A DNA stretch of 64,000 nt, taken from contig CP038128.1 in the NCBI GenBank assembly GCA_004519485.1, forward strand, positions 327,001 through 391,000, given 5' to 3'. The notes beneath the pieces are model-generated. The model did not search any database. It was not told where the DNA came from and saw only the letters and a program-made list of their open reading frames with translations. Below are positions 22,360 to 31,407 of this stretch, in pieces. The position numbers were made by a program, and so were the translations under genes. Source of the stretch: Nannochloropsis oceanica. Lineage: Eukaryota > Sar > Eustigmatophyceae > Eustigmatales > Monodopsidaceae. Within the stretch, counting starts at the first letter, position 1. Each line of letters begins with the position of its first letter.

Positions 22360-23728
22360 TCAGATACTGAACAATCTCGCCAAGGCCCTACTCAAGGAGT
22401 CAATCGGAATCATCATCAACTCCGATATATGATGCCCCGCATCATCCCTCTTTTTTCTTTCCCCCCTTCCTCCGTCAACCCCTCCCTTTTCCAGCCAATA
22501 AGTCCTGGACTTCATTCCTCCCCCTCCCTGATACACGGACCCGTCTTCCGAGAAGAAGTCGAGACGATGCTCCATCAACGCAGTCACCCCCAGCAAGCCC
22601 TCTCTGTCTGCGTTTCGGTATAGCTTTCGCGCTTCTTGATAGCTGTCGGGCACATGTAATGTTGCCTCTGCGATTAAGGAATCGAGTTGGAGCTTGAGGC
22701 GTTGGAGGTGGAGGGCTGGCACTGTGATTATAGGACAGAGATCATGAAGGGTTGGCTCTCATAGGGAAATGGAGGTAAGATAAATAAACAAGGGTTCTGT
22801 GTAGGCATACAAAATGATAACTGACTCGCGTAAGTATGTCCTTATTGATTTACTAAACGTCTACAAAGCACGCCTCCATCACATTCCACCTTTCAGCCCC
22901 TTGCACCCTACCTTGTAAATTATACGTCAAAAGCTCTCTATTAATCACCTCGCAGTCCTCGGCTATGGAATTGATTCGATGCACCCTTGCCGAAAAGCTG
23001 GCAAGAGAGGGAGTCCGGGCCAGGGGCACGTCTCCTTGCACCAACTCAAGCTGAGGGTTGGCATCCATGCAGGCACGTGCATACTCCACCTCCAACCGTC
23101 GTCGAAGCAAGTCCGTCATGCCATTCAACCGCTTTTGTCGCTGGATCCACTCTGGCAGTACACCATTCCTCTTAAGCACATCCATAAACATATCAGTCGT
23201 GCGATCAAGGCCTGGCGTCCTCTCCCGCTCCAATTTCCCCTTGTGTTTCAAATTGGCAAACTCCCCACGAATCATGCTCAATTGAATTCTCTCCTCCACC
23301 AGTGATGCCACGCCTGTGCGCCGACCCCGTTCCATACGGTTTTGAGCATCTTCGCCCTGTTCCTCAAGAAGCTCATCCGCGGCACCAAAGCGTTTGGAGA
23401 GATGCTTCTGCACGCTTTCTCGCGTATCGATCATGCGTTTCTTTATTGCCATTTCTTCTCTAGCAAACATTGTCCCTGCAGGTATGCCGGGATGCGTCAG
23501 AAATTGCCTCCCCGCCACGCCTGCGTTATGCGTAAGTCGATTTTTTTTCTTGCGAAATTCGTTACTGCTGCCATCTTGCTTTCGCTGCGGGTCCGTCTCT
23601 GGAATAATTTGTGTTGGAGTCGGGGCATTGCTGCTGAGGTGGCGAAGAACAGCAAGACCGTGGACGGCTGGGGCACGTGGAGATGGCCTGGGTGGACTAG
23701 GCAGCGAGGTGGTTATGCAGCTTCGCAT
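22360..23728 (-). CDS. DNAJC28-like protein (DUF1992), probably mitochondrial
   Basis: Members carry the DnaJ homologue subfamily C member 28 conserved domain; function poorly known, linked in animals to Golgi/mitochondrial homeostasis. Exon 1 is 23728-22912, a 190 bp intron (CAAG|GTAGGG to ATCACAG) in phase 1, and exon 2 is 22721-22360; 392 residues. The join gives INRELLTYNLQ-VPALHLQR, which matches the family's INNFNL-VPLL-NRQ, so the splice is supported by homology. The N-terminus is rich in Arg, Ser and Pro without acids for about 35 residues (HGLAVLRHLSSNAP), a mitochondrial-type presequence. The DUF1992 core runs ASLVEERIQLSMIRGEFANL then KHKGK, and VLKRNGVLPEWIQRQKR. No J-domain is present, unlike human DNAJC28 but like bacterial and many protist members. 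Confidence 0.83.
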
Positions 23729-23933
23729 CCCTGTATTTTACCAGAGTGAGGGGGACAGGAGAATGGCGAGAGGGAGACGGACGAGGTGGAACCAAAGGCA
23801 AGCAAAGCAAGAAGACGGGAGGTCGGCAAGTTGAAACAAACGGTTGCCGGCCCATTGGCTTCCACAACTCAAGCACTCACTTCCCCTGAAAACACAAACG
23901 ATAGACGTCCATAGGGAGAAGAAAGCTACAAGG
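23729..23933. promoter_or_regulatory. Short divergent promoter
   Basis: Only 205 bases separate the start codons of the DNAJC28-like gene (-) and the next gene (+). Any core promoter elements must be shared or abut here. Confidence 0.5.
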
Positions 23934-24661
23934 ATGGGGAAGTTGCAGTTGATCCTTGCTAGCGCAGTTCTACTACTGGCGTCGAATCCGAGGTAAAACA
24001 TGTCGAGGCGCGCACGGTATTCATCTCGATATCTAGACCCGTGTCTCGGAAAGGAAGGCACTCCCATGCCCCACGGCATATGGCCCCCTTCGACCACAGA
24101 TATGTGTCTCTTGCACATCCGCTCCTCCATGTTCTATCCTTCCCGCCTTGTCTTCTCCCCGTTGACACACACATAGCCACCAGCCAACGCCTTACTTCCC
24201 TTCCCTCCCTCCTTCCCTCCCTCCTTCCCTCCCATCCCTCCCACAGTAGTGTACAAGCCCTGGGCGGACGACGCTCGCAGCTTGTGGACGCGCTATCGGA
24301 TCCGACTGCGAGAGAGAATCTATACTTCTTAAACGACATGGCCCGTGACCACTTCTCTGAGTCACTCACGGGGATTGAGGACATGATAGAGGCGGGCCCG
24401 GAGGACGTTACTTTGGAAGGGGTCGGAATGCTTGGCAGTGGCAGCCTGACGAGCGCCGCAGCAGCCCCAGACCACAAGGTTGAATCGCCATTGCTGTTTG
24501 AGTGGGCTAACAGGTTATTACCAGAGACGGTCGGAACCAGCGGCAGCATCCTGGATGGTTGGTTGTCGTCGCTGTTCGGAGGCAAGCTGAAGGAGGAAGA
24601 AGGGCGGACAGAGAAAGGGAGAGAGCTCTTTTTTGCCTCCCTGACGCGACCGCCGGCTTGA
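23934..24661 (+). CDS. Unknown protein with N-terminal signal peptide
   Basis: Not recognised. Exon 1 is 23934-23992 (MGKLQLILASAVLLLASNPR), a 254 bp intron (CCGAG|GTAAAA to CTCCCACAG) lies in phase 2, exon 2 is 24247-24661; 157 residues. The start encodes a short hydrophobic segment (residues 4-16) followed by RSSVQA-LGG, a credible signal-peptidase site, so the protein enters the ER and may be secreted, luminal or plastid-bound; no Phe follows the cut site. The mature part is acidic and helical-looking (ENLYFLNDMARDHFSESLTG, LFEWANRLLPETVG) with no Cys and no further membrane span. The intron is strongly CT-rich before its acceptor (about 24186-24246). Gene limits are well supported by the open frame and splice signals; function is not. 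Confidence 0.6.
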
Positions 24662-25120
24662 GAGCCAGAAATGAATGGATTGGAAATGTTGTACCTTGAT
24701 ATGCCGGCATCTTTATGATTCTGGCATACCGTGTGTGAATGAAAATGTTGCTTGTTCAATCACAGAATGCATTCGCGGTCGCGATGTGGAATAAATGAAG
24801 GGAAGACCTGTCTCGAGGCACGGCATGGTTTCATTTATTGGGTAGTTTCGTGGGTGTTTTACACAAGTGACATTTAATTTCTTTCTTTTTCTTTTTTCTT
24901 CTGATTGTAGCTGTTGCTCTTGTCTGTCTGTGTTGCACTCGTTTCATTGCCTTTTTCAAATAGGTGCCAGCAGGGAGGAGACGAATATACGCCCTTTGTC
25001 CATTGGCCAATGCAGCAATTCCATCGCAGTTAAAATAAGGAAACTCTTCCATCCATCATAAACACACACAGGCCCAACTAAGATCCCCTTTGCATATCTT
25101 GCTTCTCTTTTACTCTTTAC
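24662..25120. other. Intergenic between convergent genes
   Basis: 3' flanks of the unknown protein gene (+) and Sm-D3 (-). AT-rich with a T/C tract at 24868-24905. No gene supported. Confidence 0.55.
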
Positions 25121-25728
25121 TTACTGACCAGCCTTTCTCTTCTTCCCCCGGAATGCTCCCCCTCTGCCTCGGCCCGCTGTCTTATTCGACTCCTTCTTCT
25201 TCATCCCTTGCACCTTCTTAAACACCGGTGCGTTCTTCAAAATATCAGGCAATACAATAAGCTTCAGATGGCTCCCTCGCAAATACACTTGCTCCAATTT
25301 ACGGACCTTGCCGTTGCGCGCCGTATGCGTCACGTCCGACAAATGCACGTTCATTGTGTCCTCGGACTCGACCAAAAGCCCGCGATATACCTCCCCCGAC
25401 TTGAGCTCTGCTGTCACCACGTGGCCTTCGCCTTCCTTTAGTAGCTTGACTGGCACGCTTACCGCTGTGGGAGGGAGGGTGGGGAGATGCGGAAAAGAAG
25501 CGGGAGATGAGTGGTGGGGTATGGACCGAGAGAGACAGTGACATCGGCCTCCGACAAAATGGCACAGGCCGCCGCGAAACCATCATCGTCATACGTGCGT
25601 ATTAACTGTGTACACGCCCCCCGTTCTGATCCTCATCTTGCCTGCTAGGGTCTGGATTATGCTGGTGCTGTGTGAGGAGGTGGAGTAGAAGAGGGGGGCC
25701 GAGCGGACGTACCTTTGATTGCGGCCAT
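25121..25728 (-). CDS. snrpD3: Small nuclear ribonucleoprotein Sm-D3
   Basis: One of the seven Sm proteins that ring the U1, U2, U4 and U5 snRNAs. Exon 1 is 16 bases (25728-25713, MAAIK plus one base), a 248 bp intron (AAAG|GTACGT to CTCCCACAG) lies in phase 1, and exon 2 is 25464-25121; 119 residues. Sm1 motif: VSVPVKLLKEGEGHVVTAEL then SGEVYRGLLVESEDTMNVHL; Sm2 motif: LEQVYLRGSHLKLIVLPD, then ILKNAPVFK as in SmD3 of other eukaryotes. The C-tail is basic with RGRGG and KKRKAGQ, typical of SmD1/D3 tails that are arginine-methylated. The start is fixed by the micro-exon; the long exon itself has no ATG at the N-terminus. Confidence 0.95.
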
Positions 25729-26230
25729 GGCTGGGAAGAGGAGGAAAAAACAACCCGCTACTCTTGCGTCTGTTTGTTAGAAACCTTGTGTTTGAGTCCT
25801 GTGGGCTGTGAAGGTGTGGACCGGACGGGTTATTATCAGGGAAAGAAGCACGGGAATGTTTTGTCCTCCATGAGATGGTGGGGCTTCCGCGGTCAATACA
25901 GTGGGTGTCTTTGACCACCTTCCACCAGAGCATGAATCTCGTTTAACAAGGATATTGTCAAGGGATGCGCTACGCCGCAGTCTCCATGAGTGAAGGTGGA
26001 CTGTGAGCGGCGCACTAGCAATGCATACCAAGCTTGCTTCCTCGTGCTTCTCTCGCGGCCGCCCAACAATTGACGACTTACTGACATGCGTAGATACTGC
26101 CTTGAGAGTGATCACCACAATTACGCCCACAGACCCCCAAGCACAGGCAACACCTCGGAAACAGCATAATCATTTTTAAAATGTGCGGAAGCCGTGGTTT
26201 AAAGTGTCTGGGAAGCATTGTGGCTGGACA
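25729..26230. promoter_or_regulatory. Divergent promoter region, Sm-D3 (-) / ThiO-like (+)
   Basis: Just over 500 bases before the upstream ORF of the ThiO-like gene. I see no conserved elements that I can name. Confidence 0.4.
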
Positions 26231-26422
26231 ATGACGCTGCTACTACTACCCCTCGTAGCCTCCTTTCCCGTCCTGGCCATGTTCAATCCCGCGGCAGCAT
26301 CGACTCACACACAACACTCACGCCCCCCATACACATCCTTAGGAGTGCCAAACGACCTTGAGAGCAGTACTCTGGCCTTGGTCTGCTGTTATCTCGTCGC
26401 CAAGGCCATCCAGTTACAATGA
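26231..26422 (+). CDS. 63-codon ORF overlapping the ThiO start by ATGA (possible uORF)
   Basis: ATG at 26231 opens MTLLLLPLVASFPVLAMFNP and the ORF ends in CAATGA at 26420-26422, sharing the bases ATGA with the ThiO-like start codon at 26419. The peptide has one hydrophobic N-terminal stretch and a second near its end (STLALVCCYLVAKAIQLQ). It may be an upstream ORF that lets ribosomes restart on the oxidase, or a small membrane protein, or chance. No family recognised. Confidence 0.35.
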   Translation: MTLLLLPLVASFPVLAMFNPAAASTHTQHSRPPYTSLGVPNDLESSTLALVCCYLVAKAIQLQ

Positions 26423-29400
26423 AGCGGAGATTGCTCCGGAACGGGGTTGCCTCACCATCGGGACGTGCGGCGGCTGCCATGGCCGTCGTGGCGGTGGCAA
26501 CGGCCCTTTCATGTATAATAGGCTCCACGCAAGCATTTAATGTACCATCCCAGTCGTTCTCAGCATTGAGATCCGCAAGTCGGAGTAGTGGCAGCAGCGG
26601 TCGAGTACAACCTTTTACCACGAGTATGATGGCCTCGGGTACTTCCCCTGGAGGGGGCGACGTCCTTGTCATCGGTGGTGGCCTCGCGGGCTTGTCCTCA
26701 GCCCTGGAGCTCGCACAACGCGGGGCCAAGGTAGTGGTCGTTAACAGGGACGGGGGTGAATCGGCTAGCATGGCAGCAGGGGGGATGCTTGCCCCCCAGG
26801 CGGAACGACTCCAGGCAGGGCCCTACTTGAATTTGTGCTTGCAAAGCCGCAACATGTACACTGAATGGGCCGCAGAGCTTGAGGCTCGTTCAGGAGGGAT
26901 TTCCACGGGTTTTGCTGCTGCAGGCGGATTTTTGGCACCTGCTTTTGAGGGAGATCAGGTGGATGGGTGGGCTCCGCCGGCGGAGGCAGGACCCGCGTAT
27001 CGTTTGGACGCAAAACAGATGCGAGGGATGGAGCCGGCGTTGTCGGAGGAGGTAGTGGGTGGATGGTGGTATCCTGATGATATGCAGGTCGACGCCCGTC
27101 GGCTTTTTCGATCATTGAGGGAGGCCTGTGTGAGGGCTGGGGTGAGTGTGTTGGAGGGGCCGGAGTGGGAAGTAGAGGCCCTGGTGTTTAACCCTGTCTT
27201 GCCTGCCATTCAGGCCGTCAAAATGCGCGATGGCCGGCGCCTAGTCTTTAAAAAAGTTGTAGTTGCGAACGGTGCGTGGATGAACAAGCTGCTGCCCGTA
27301 CCCCTGGGTCCTGTGAAGGGTCAGATGCTCTCTCTTCGGCCCAAAAAAGAGACGCCTAGCCCCTTAAGCCGTGTCATCTTCGCAGAATCCTGCTACCTTA
27401 TCCCCAAGTCCGATGGCCGTCTCATTGTCGGTGCCACCGTTGAGCCTGGCCAATGGGACCAACGTGTGACTGCGGGAGGAGTACACGAGCTGACGAAGCG
27501 TGCACTGCGAATTTGTCCCGCCTTGGGGGAGCTCGAGGTGGAGGAGACATGGGCCGGGTTGCGACCCACGACACCTGACACATTGCCGGTGTTGGGGCGG
27601 ACACCGTGGGAGAACCTCTTTGTCGCTGGCGGGTATTGGCGGAATGGCGTGTTGCTGGCGCCGAGGACGGGGCAACTGGTCGCTGATTGTGTGGAGGGCC
27701 GAATGGGTGCAGGTGACGAAGCCTTGTTGAAACATTTTGAATGGTTCCGATTCTTGCCGAGCGTGGGAGGAGGAGGAGGAAGAGGAGGGGGAGGAGTGGG
27801 ACCGGTCGGGGCACGTCAAGCCACATCGGACGCGTCGGTTACTGCAGCAATTGCAGCGGCAGCAGCGGGTGTGTCACCACCTGCAACCCTGGCAGGCTTC
27901 GAGCCTAACCTATCTTCAGTCTCTGCCGTGCGTCGTGAGGCTCCAGTAACCCCCTCCTCCCCTGCCTCCTTCTCTTCTTCGTCTGTCACGAACAGCGTCA
28001 CCACAGGGGTGCACAGCGATGATCCTTACATGGAATACGCGAGGCTGAAGTCCTCTGCTAGCGTGCATGACACTGACGCTATCCTCCGGGAGGCGAGGAG
28101 GGTGAACAGGGAGGGCTTGGTAGGGTACGGCCAGGGGGAGGACGTAGTCGGCAAGGCTGTGGCCTCCAAGTTCAACGTGGCAAGTGCGGATATGAAGGGA
28201 GGGGAATGGTCAGCCTTTGAGCATGCGGCGCAGGCTGGCATGCAAGATATGGAGAGGTTTGATGTCGACTACTTGAAGGATGATTCGCACATGAGGAGGG
28301 AGGAAGGGAATGAGGGAGGGGGGCATAGTGCTGGCCATACGGGGGGGCATACGGTTTCAACGTCTGATTTTTCGCGGGAGATAGAAGGGGAGGACGAGAG
28401 TATTGAGTCGTTGATGGCGCGATTAGGGTATGATTACGAAGACCCGCGGCAGGCGAAGATTAATGATAAGGAAGCCCGGCAAGAGATGGCAAAGATGGGA
28501 ATCAGCCCCCCCCCGCCCACCGCGACGGACGTGCAGCGAAAGAAGAAGGAGTCTGAGGGGGATGCGTACGAAGAATTTTACAGCACGGAGGTTCGTGAGA
28601 AGGTGGGATGGGAGGTGGCGAAGCAACGCCAGCAGCAGCAGCAGCAAGAGGGTGGGGATAGGGGTGAGCAGCAGCAGCATAAGGATGATCCGTACGCGGA
28701 CTACGCGAAACTGAGGGATGATGCAGAGAAGGAGGGTGTCATTCTCCAGGCTAGGCGGACGAACAGAGAGGGCTTGGTGGGCTATGGGTTGAGGGAGGAT
28801 GTGGTAGGAAGGGAGGTGGCATCAAAATTCAATGTGCCTAGCGCGGGAGGGGTGGGGGGGGGCGAATGGTCCGCATTTGAGGAGGCGGCAAGGCAAGGGC
28901 TGCAGGACTTCGGTCACTACGAGGACGTGGTGGCACAGGCGGCGTTTTCGGGGCCCAGTGGGGTTGTTTCTTTAGCTAGTGGTAGGGATGGGATCGGGGG
29001 GGAGGGGGGGGGGGGAGCAGGGGATCGAGGAGTTAATGGCGAGTTTGGGGTATGAATACGAGGACCCGCGTGTGGCCAAGGCCCAGGCGTTGGATGAGCG
29101 ACGGCGGGCTGCTGGTGAGACCCAAATAGGAGGAGAAGCACGGACAGGGCCAGGATCTGCAGCAGCAGCAGTAGCAGCAGCAGCCGCACCGCAACCCTTT
29201 ACGCCCTCCCCCCCACCACCACCATCCCGTCCCCAAGATCCTTTCATGCCATCACCATCGCAGAGCTCATCGTCACCGGATGCCCAACCACCCCTCCCTC
29301 CCCCCCGCACCACCACCCCACCTCCCTGGGCCGGCAAAATCGAAGACCTCTACGACCGGGTTCGCACCAATCAAGCAGCCGCCCGCCGTCGTCAAGGCCT

Positions 29401-29704
29401 CCCCCCCTCCCTAGAGGGTGCGCCGGTCGCCCTTCCCTTCAAAAAGAGAGGGTTCGATTTCCCCCGCGACGCCCAAGGACGACTGCGACAGCTGACGCCC
29501 GAAGAGGTCTTGAGCATGCTGGAAGTTGTCCGCGTCAACCCCGACGGATCCTTCACGAAAGTAGAGCAAGGCGCAGGCCTTCCTCCTCCATGGGTGCCTT
29601 CCAACCAGCCCTCCGCGGTGGCGGCGGTGCCGGGGGCAAGTGCAGGGTTTGAAACCTTGCCCAGGCCCGTAAGTAGCAGTGGAGGCGGAGGAGGTACCAA
29701 ATGA
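26419..29704 (+). CDS. ThiO-like FAD glycine oxidase with duplicated C-terminal module, plastid
   Basis: ThiO oxidises glycine to iminoglycine for the thiazole half of thiamine. The leader has a hydrophobic stretch (AVVAVATALSCIIG) ending STQAF-NVPS, a plastid presequence. The D-amino-acid-oxidase fold starts at about residue 82: VLVIGGGLAGLSSALELAQRG (FAD GxGxxG), ASMAAGGMLAPQAE, GWWYPDDMQVDARRL, VKGQMLSLRP, CYLIPKSDGRLIVGATVE, WAGLRPTTPDTLPVLGRTP, FVAGGYWRNGVLLAPRTG. The oxidase ends near residue 445. A Ser/Ala linker leads to a module (EARRVNREGLVGYG, VASKFNV, GGEWSAFEHAA) that recurs about 220 residues later (QARRTNREGLVGYG, GGEWSAFEEAA); each copy is followed by an LM-A-LGY-YEDPR unit. 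Between second copy and its LGYEYEDPR unit, the frame shifts at 12 G (29004-29015). The last exon-free 230 residues are Pro/Ala-rich then PFKKRGFDFPRDAQGRLRQL. Total about 1094 residues if one reading joins both frames. Confidence 0.8.
29004..29015 (+). repeat. G12 homopolymer at the frame break of the ThiO-like gene
   Basis: Twelve consecutive G in the context GGGGA-G-run-AGCAGG. As in the kinase gene, reading must skip one base (or gain two) to pass from the first to the second frame. Confidence 0.9.
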
Positions 29705-30398
29705 CTAGCACGGGAATCGAATACGTCGCCTCTCTCTGCTGGGAGTGAGAAACGTGGGGTGGCACCAGCCGTGGTTCAGGAAGGGGGGCAAGGGAAGGAG
29801 GTGAGGCGGGATGACGGGAAGGAGAAATCAGAAGACGAAGAGGGGGAGGGGGGGGGGGGAGGCGCAGATGTGGTGTCGCGCTTGGCTCGGTGGGGCAATG
29901 GCTGGGCGAATAAGCTGTGGGGGTAAGAAAGAATATGAGGAAAGATGAAAGAAATAGCGAAGAAATCGACATTCGAAGAAGAGGAATAGGAGAAAGGGGT
30001 GGGGGGCAGAGGCGGGATGCAAAGGGAAGGGAGAGGGTCGGGTGGACGGACTCTCTCGTCTTCGTTGAGGCGCGCACGCACGGACACAATATAAATAGGA
30101 AAACACAACACCCGGCGGGAGCAGCAACAGAGGCAGCTGTAAGAGAAGTGAAAGAGGGGGAAAGTAAAAGCGAGTCTGAGTGATAGAAAAAGAAGAAGCG
30201 AGAAGCAGAAGCAGCGAGCGGGAGAGAGAGATAAAAGAAAGATATGTCCCGAGGTATCTCTGACCACCTGCCGATACTTTCAGTGAGTCATTTCCTTACG
30301 CGTTTAAAACCAATCTATTACTTCAAAATATTTTACCCCCCCCCCCCCCTTTCTCCTCCCTGCCTCCCTCCCTGCCTCTCTCCCTCCCTCCCCCTCCC
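29705..30398. other. Intergenic between convergent genes, with C/T tract
   Basis: 3' flanks of the ThiO-like gene (+) and the histidine phosphatase (-). From 29750 to 30240 it is purine-rich (GAGAAGG type). At 30337-30405 there is a run of about 14 C followed by TCCCTCC repeats. No gene supported; long minus-strand ORFs here are products of the purine bias. Confidence 0.55.
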
Positions 30399-31407
30399 TC
30401 ACAAATGCAACCTCACGGCCCGCAATTCCGCGTTCTCAAACCACCTCTTCATATCGGGCTCGTGACAGTCCAAGACCTCTCCAAATAACGTCGACAAAAA
30501 TGCCGAATGAGTCACCACCCCAATTCTCGCCTCTGGTCGACCTCGTAACCATTCTAGAAATATCAATCCTCGCTTGGCCATCTCGGCGGGGGTTTCCCGG
30601 TGGTGTGGAGTCCAACACACGTCGTCTTCGTGTGTCATATGCGCGAAATCAATTGAGGGATACTCCTGTTTTATCTCCGTCAATGCCCGCCGTTTATCAC
30701 ATGTGTTCTTCCCGATCCGCTCTCGCACCAATTCGTGCGCGACCCAGGGTGTGCCTTTTCGTTGATCGAATGCCAAGGCGGCCGTCATGAGAGTGCGACG
30801 CAAGGGAGAAACGACCACCAAGTCTAAGGAATCTTGAATGGCCTCCACAGAGGGTTTAAGGGTCCCGCACTGCGCGATACCCAGCGCTGTCAGTTCTGGG
30901 TCAAGAAACGCGGGGTCTGAGTAGGCGGCCCGGCCACGGATCTTGAAGGCCTCGTTGTGCAAGGCTGAAGTGTGTGGAGGGTATTTGTGTGTGCGAGTGA
31001 GGAGGTTGGTAGGGAGGTTTTTTCGGAGGAGGGCTCCGAGGAGGGGGCTTAACACAAGTCCACTCTTACTGCAATCTATGGTCAATATAGTTAAAAGGCA
31101 TCATTACCAAACGCTGGGCGAGGTTGCTCGAACGGGAACTCTCTCTCCTTTATCCCCGCTCTCATCTCCACTTGCCTTCCGCATGCCGGACAAAGTACAC
31201 CACTTTCGCTTGCGTGGACGCAGGGATGTCTAGTAGCGGATGTGAGACAGGAAAAGCCTTGACGCGCTCGTGATTGGCAAATAAAGCCTCTAGTTCCGCA
31301 ACCTCTGCCTGACTCATGACTCGTCCGTCGGTCTCCTTCATTATTTTCTTGGTCGCATGTTCATTAACCGCCTGCAAATGCTGGTGCTCCTCGTTCGGTT
31401 TTGTCAT
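30399..31407 (-). CDS. Histidine phosphatase (phosphoglycerate mutase-like), with a GC-AG intron
   Basis: A cytosolic-type histidine phosphatase of the broad-range PGM family; substrate unknown. Exon 1 is 31407-31176, exon 2 is 30964-30399; 265 residues. The 211 bp intron starts with GC (GAAG|GCAAGT) and ends CACTTCAG, phase 1. Only this join rebuilds the catalytic loop: VVYFVRHAEA-LHNEAFKIRG, where the H of RHA is the phospho-acceptor and HN follows one residue later as in relatives. No GT donor nearby does so. Downstream: LDPELTALGIAQCG, VVVSPLRRTLMTAALAF (phosphate-binding Arg), GKNTCDKRRALTE, and IGVVTHSAFLSTLFGEVL with the second catalytic His. I chose MTKPNEEHQHLQ (31407); the frame is open to 31632 but those 75 residues are basic and Cys-rich without similarity. 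Confidence 0.87.

Noticed and set aside
28973-29020. A 40-odd base intron to explain the ThiO frame change (GTAGGG to GAGCAG)
   Set aside because: Shortest convincing intron in the window is 70 bp; the G12 run is a simpler explanation and matches the kinase gene.
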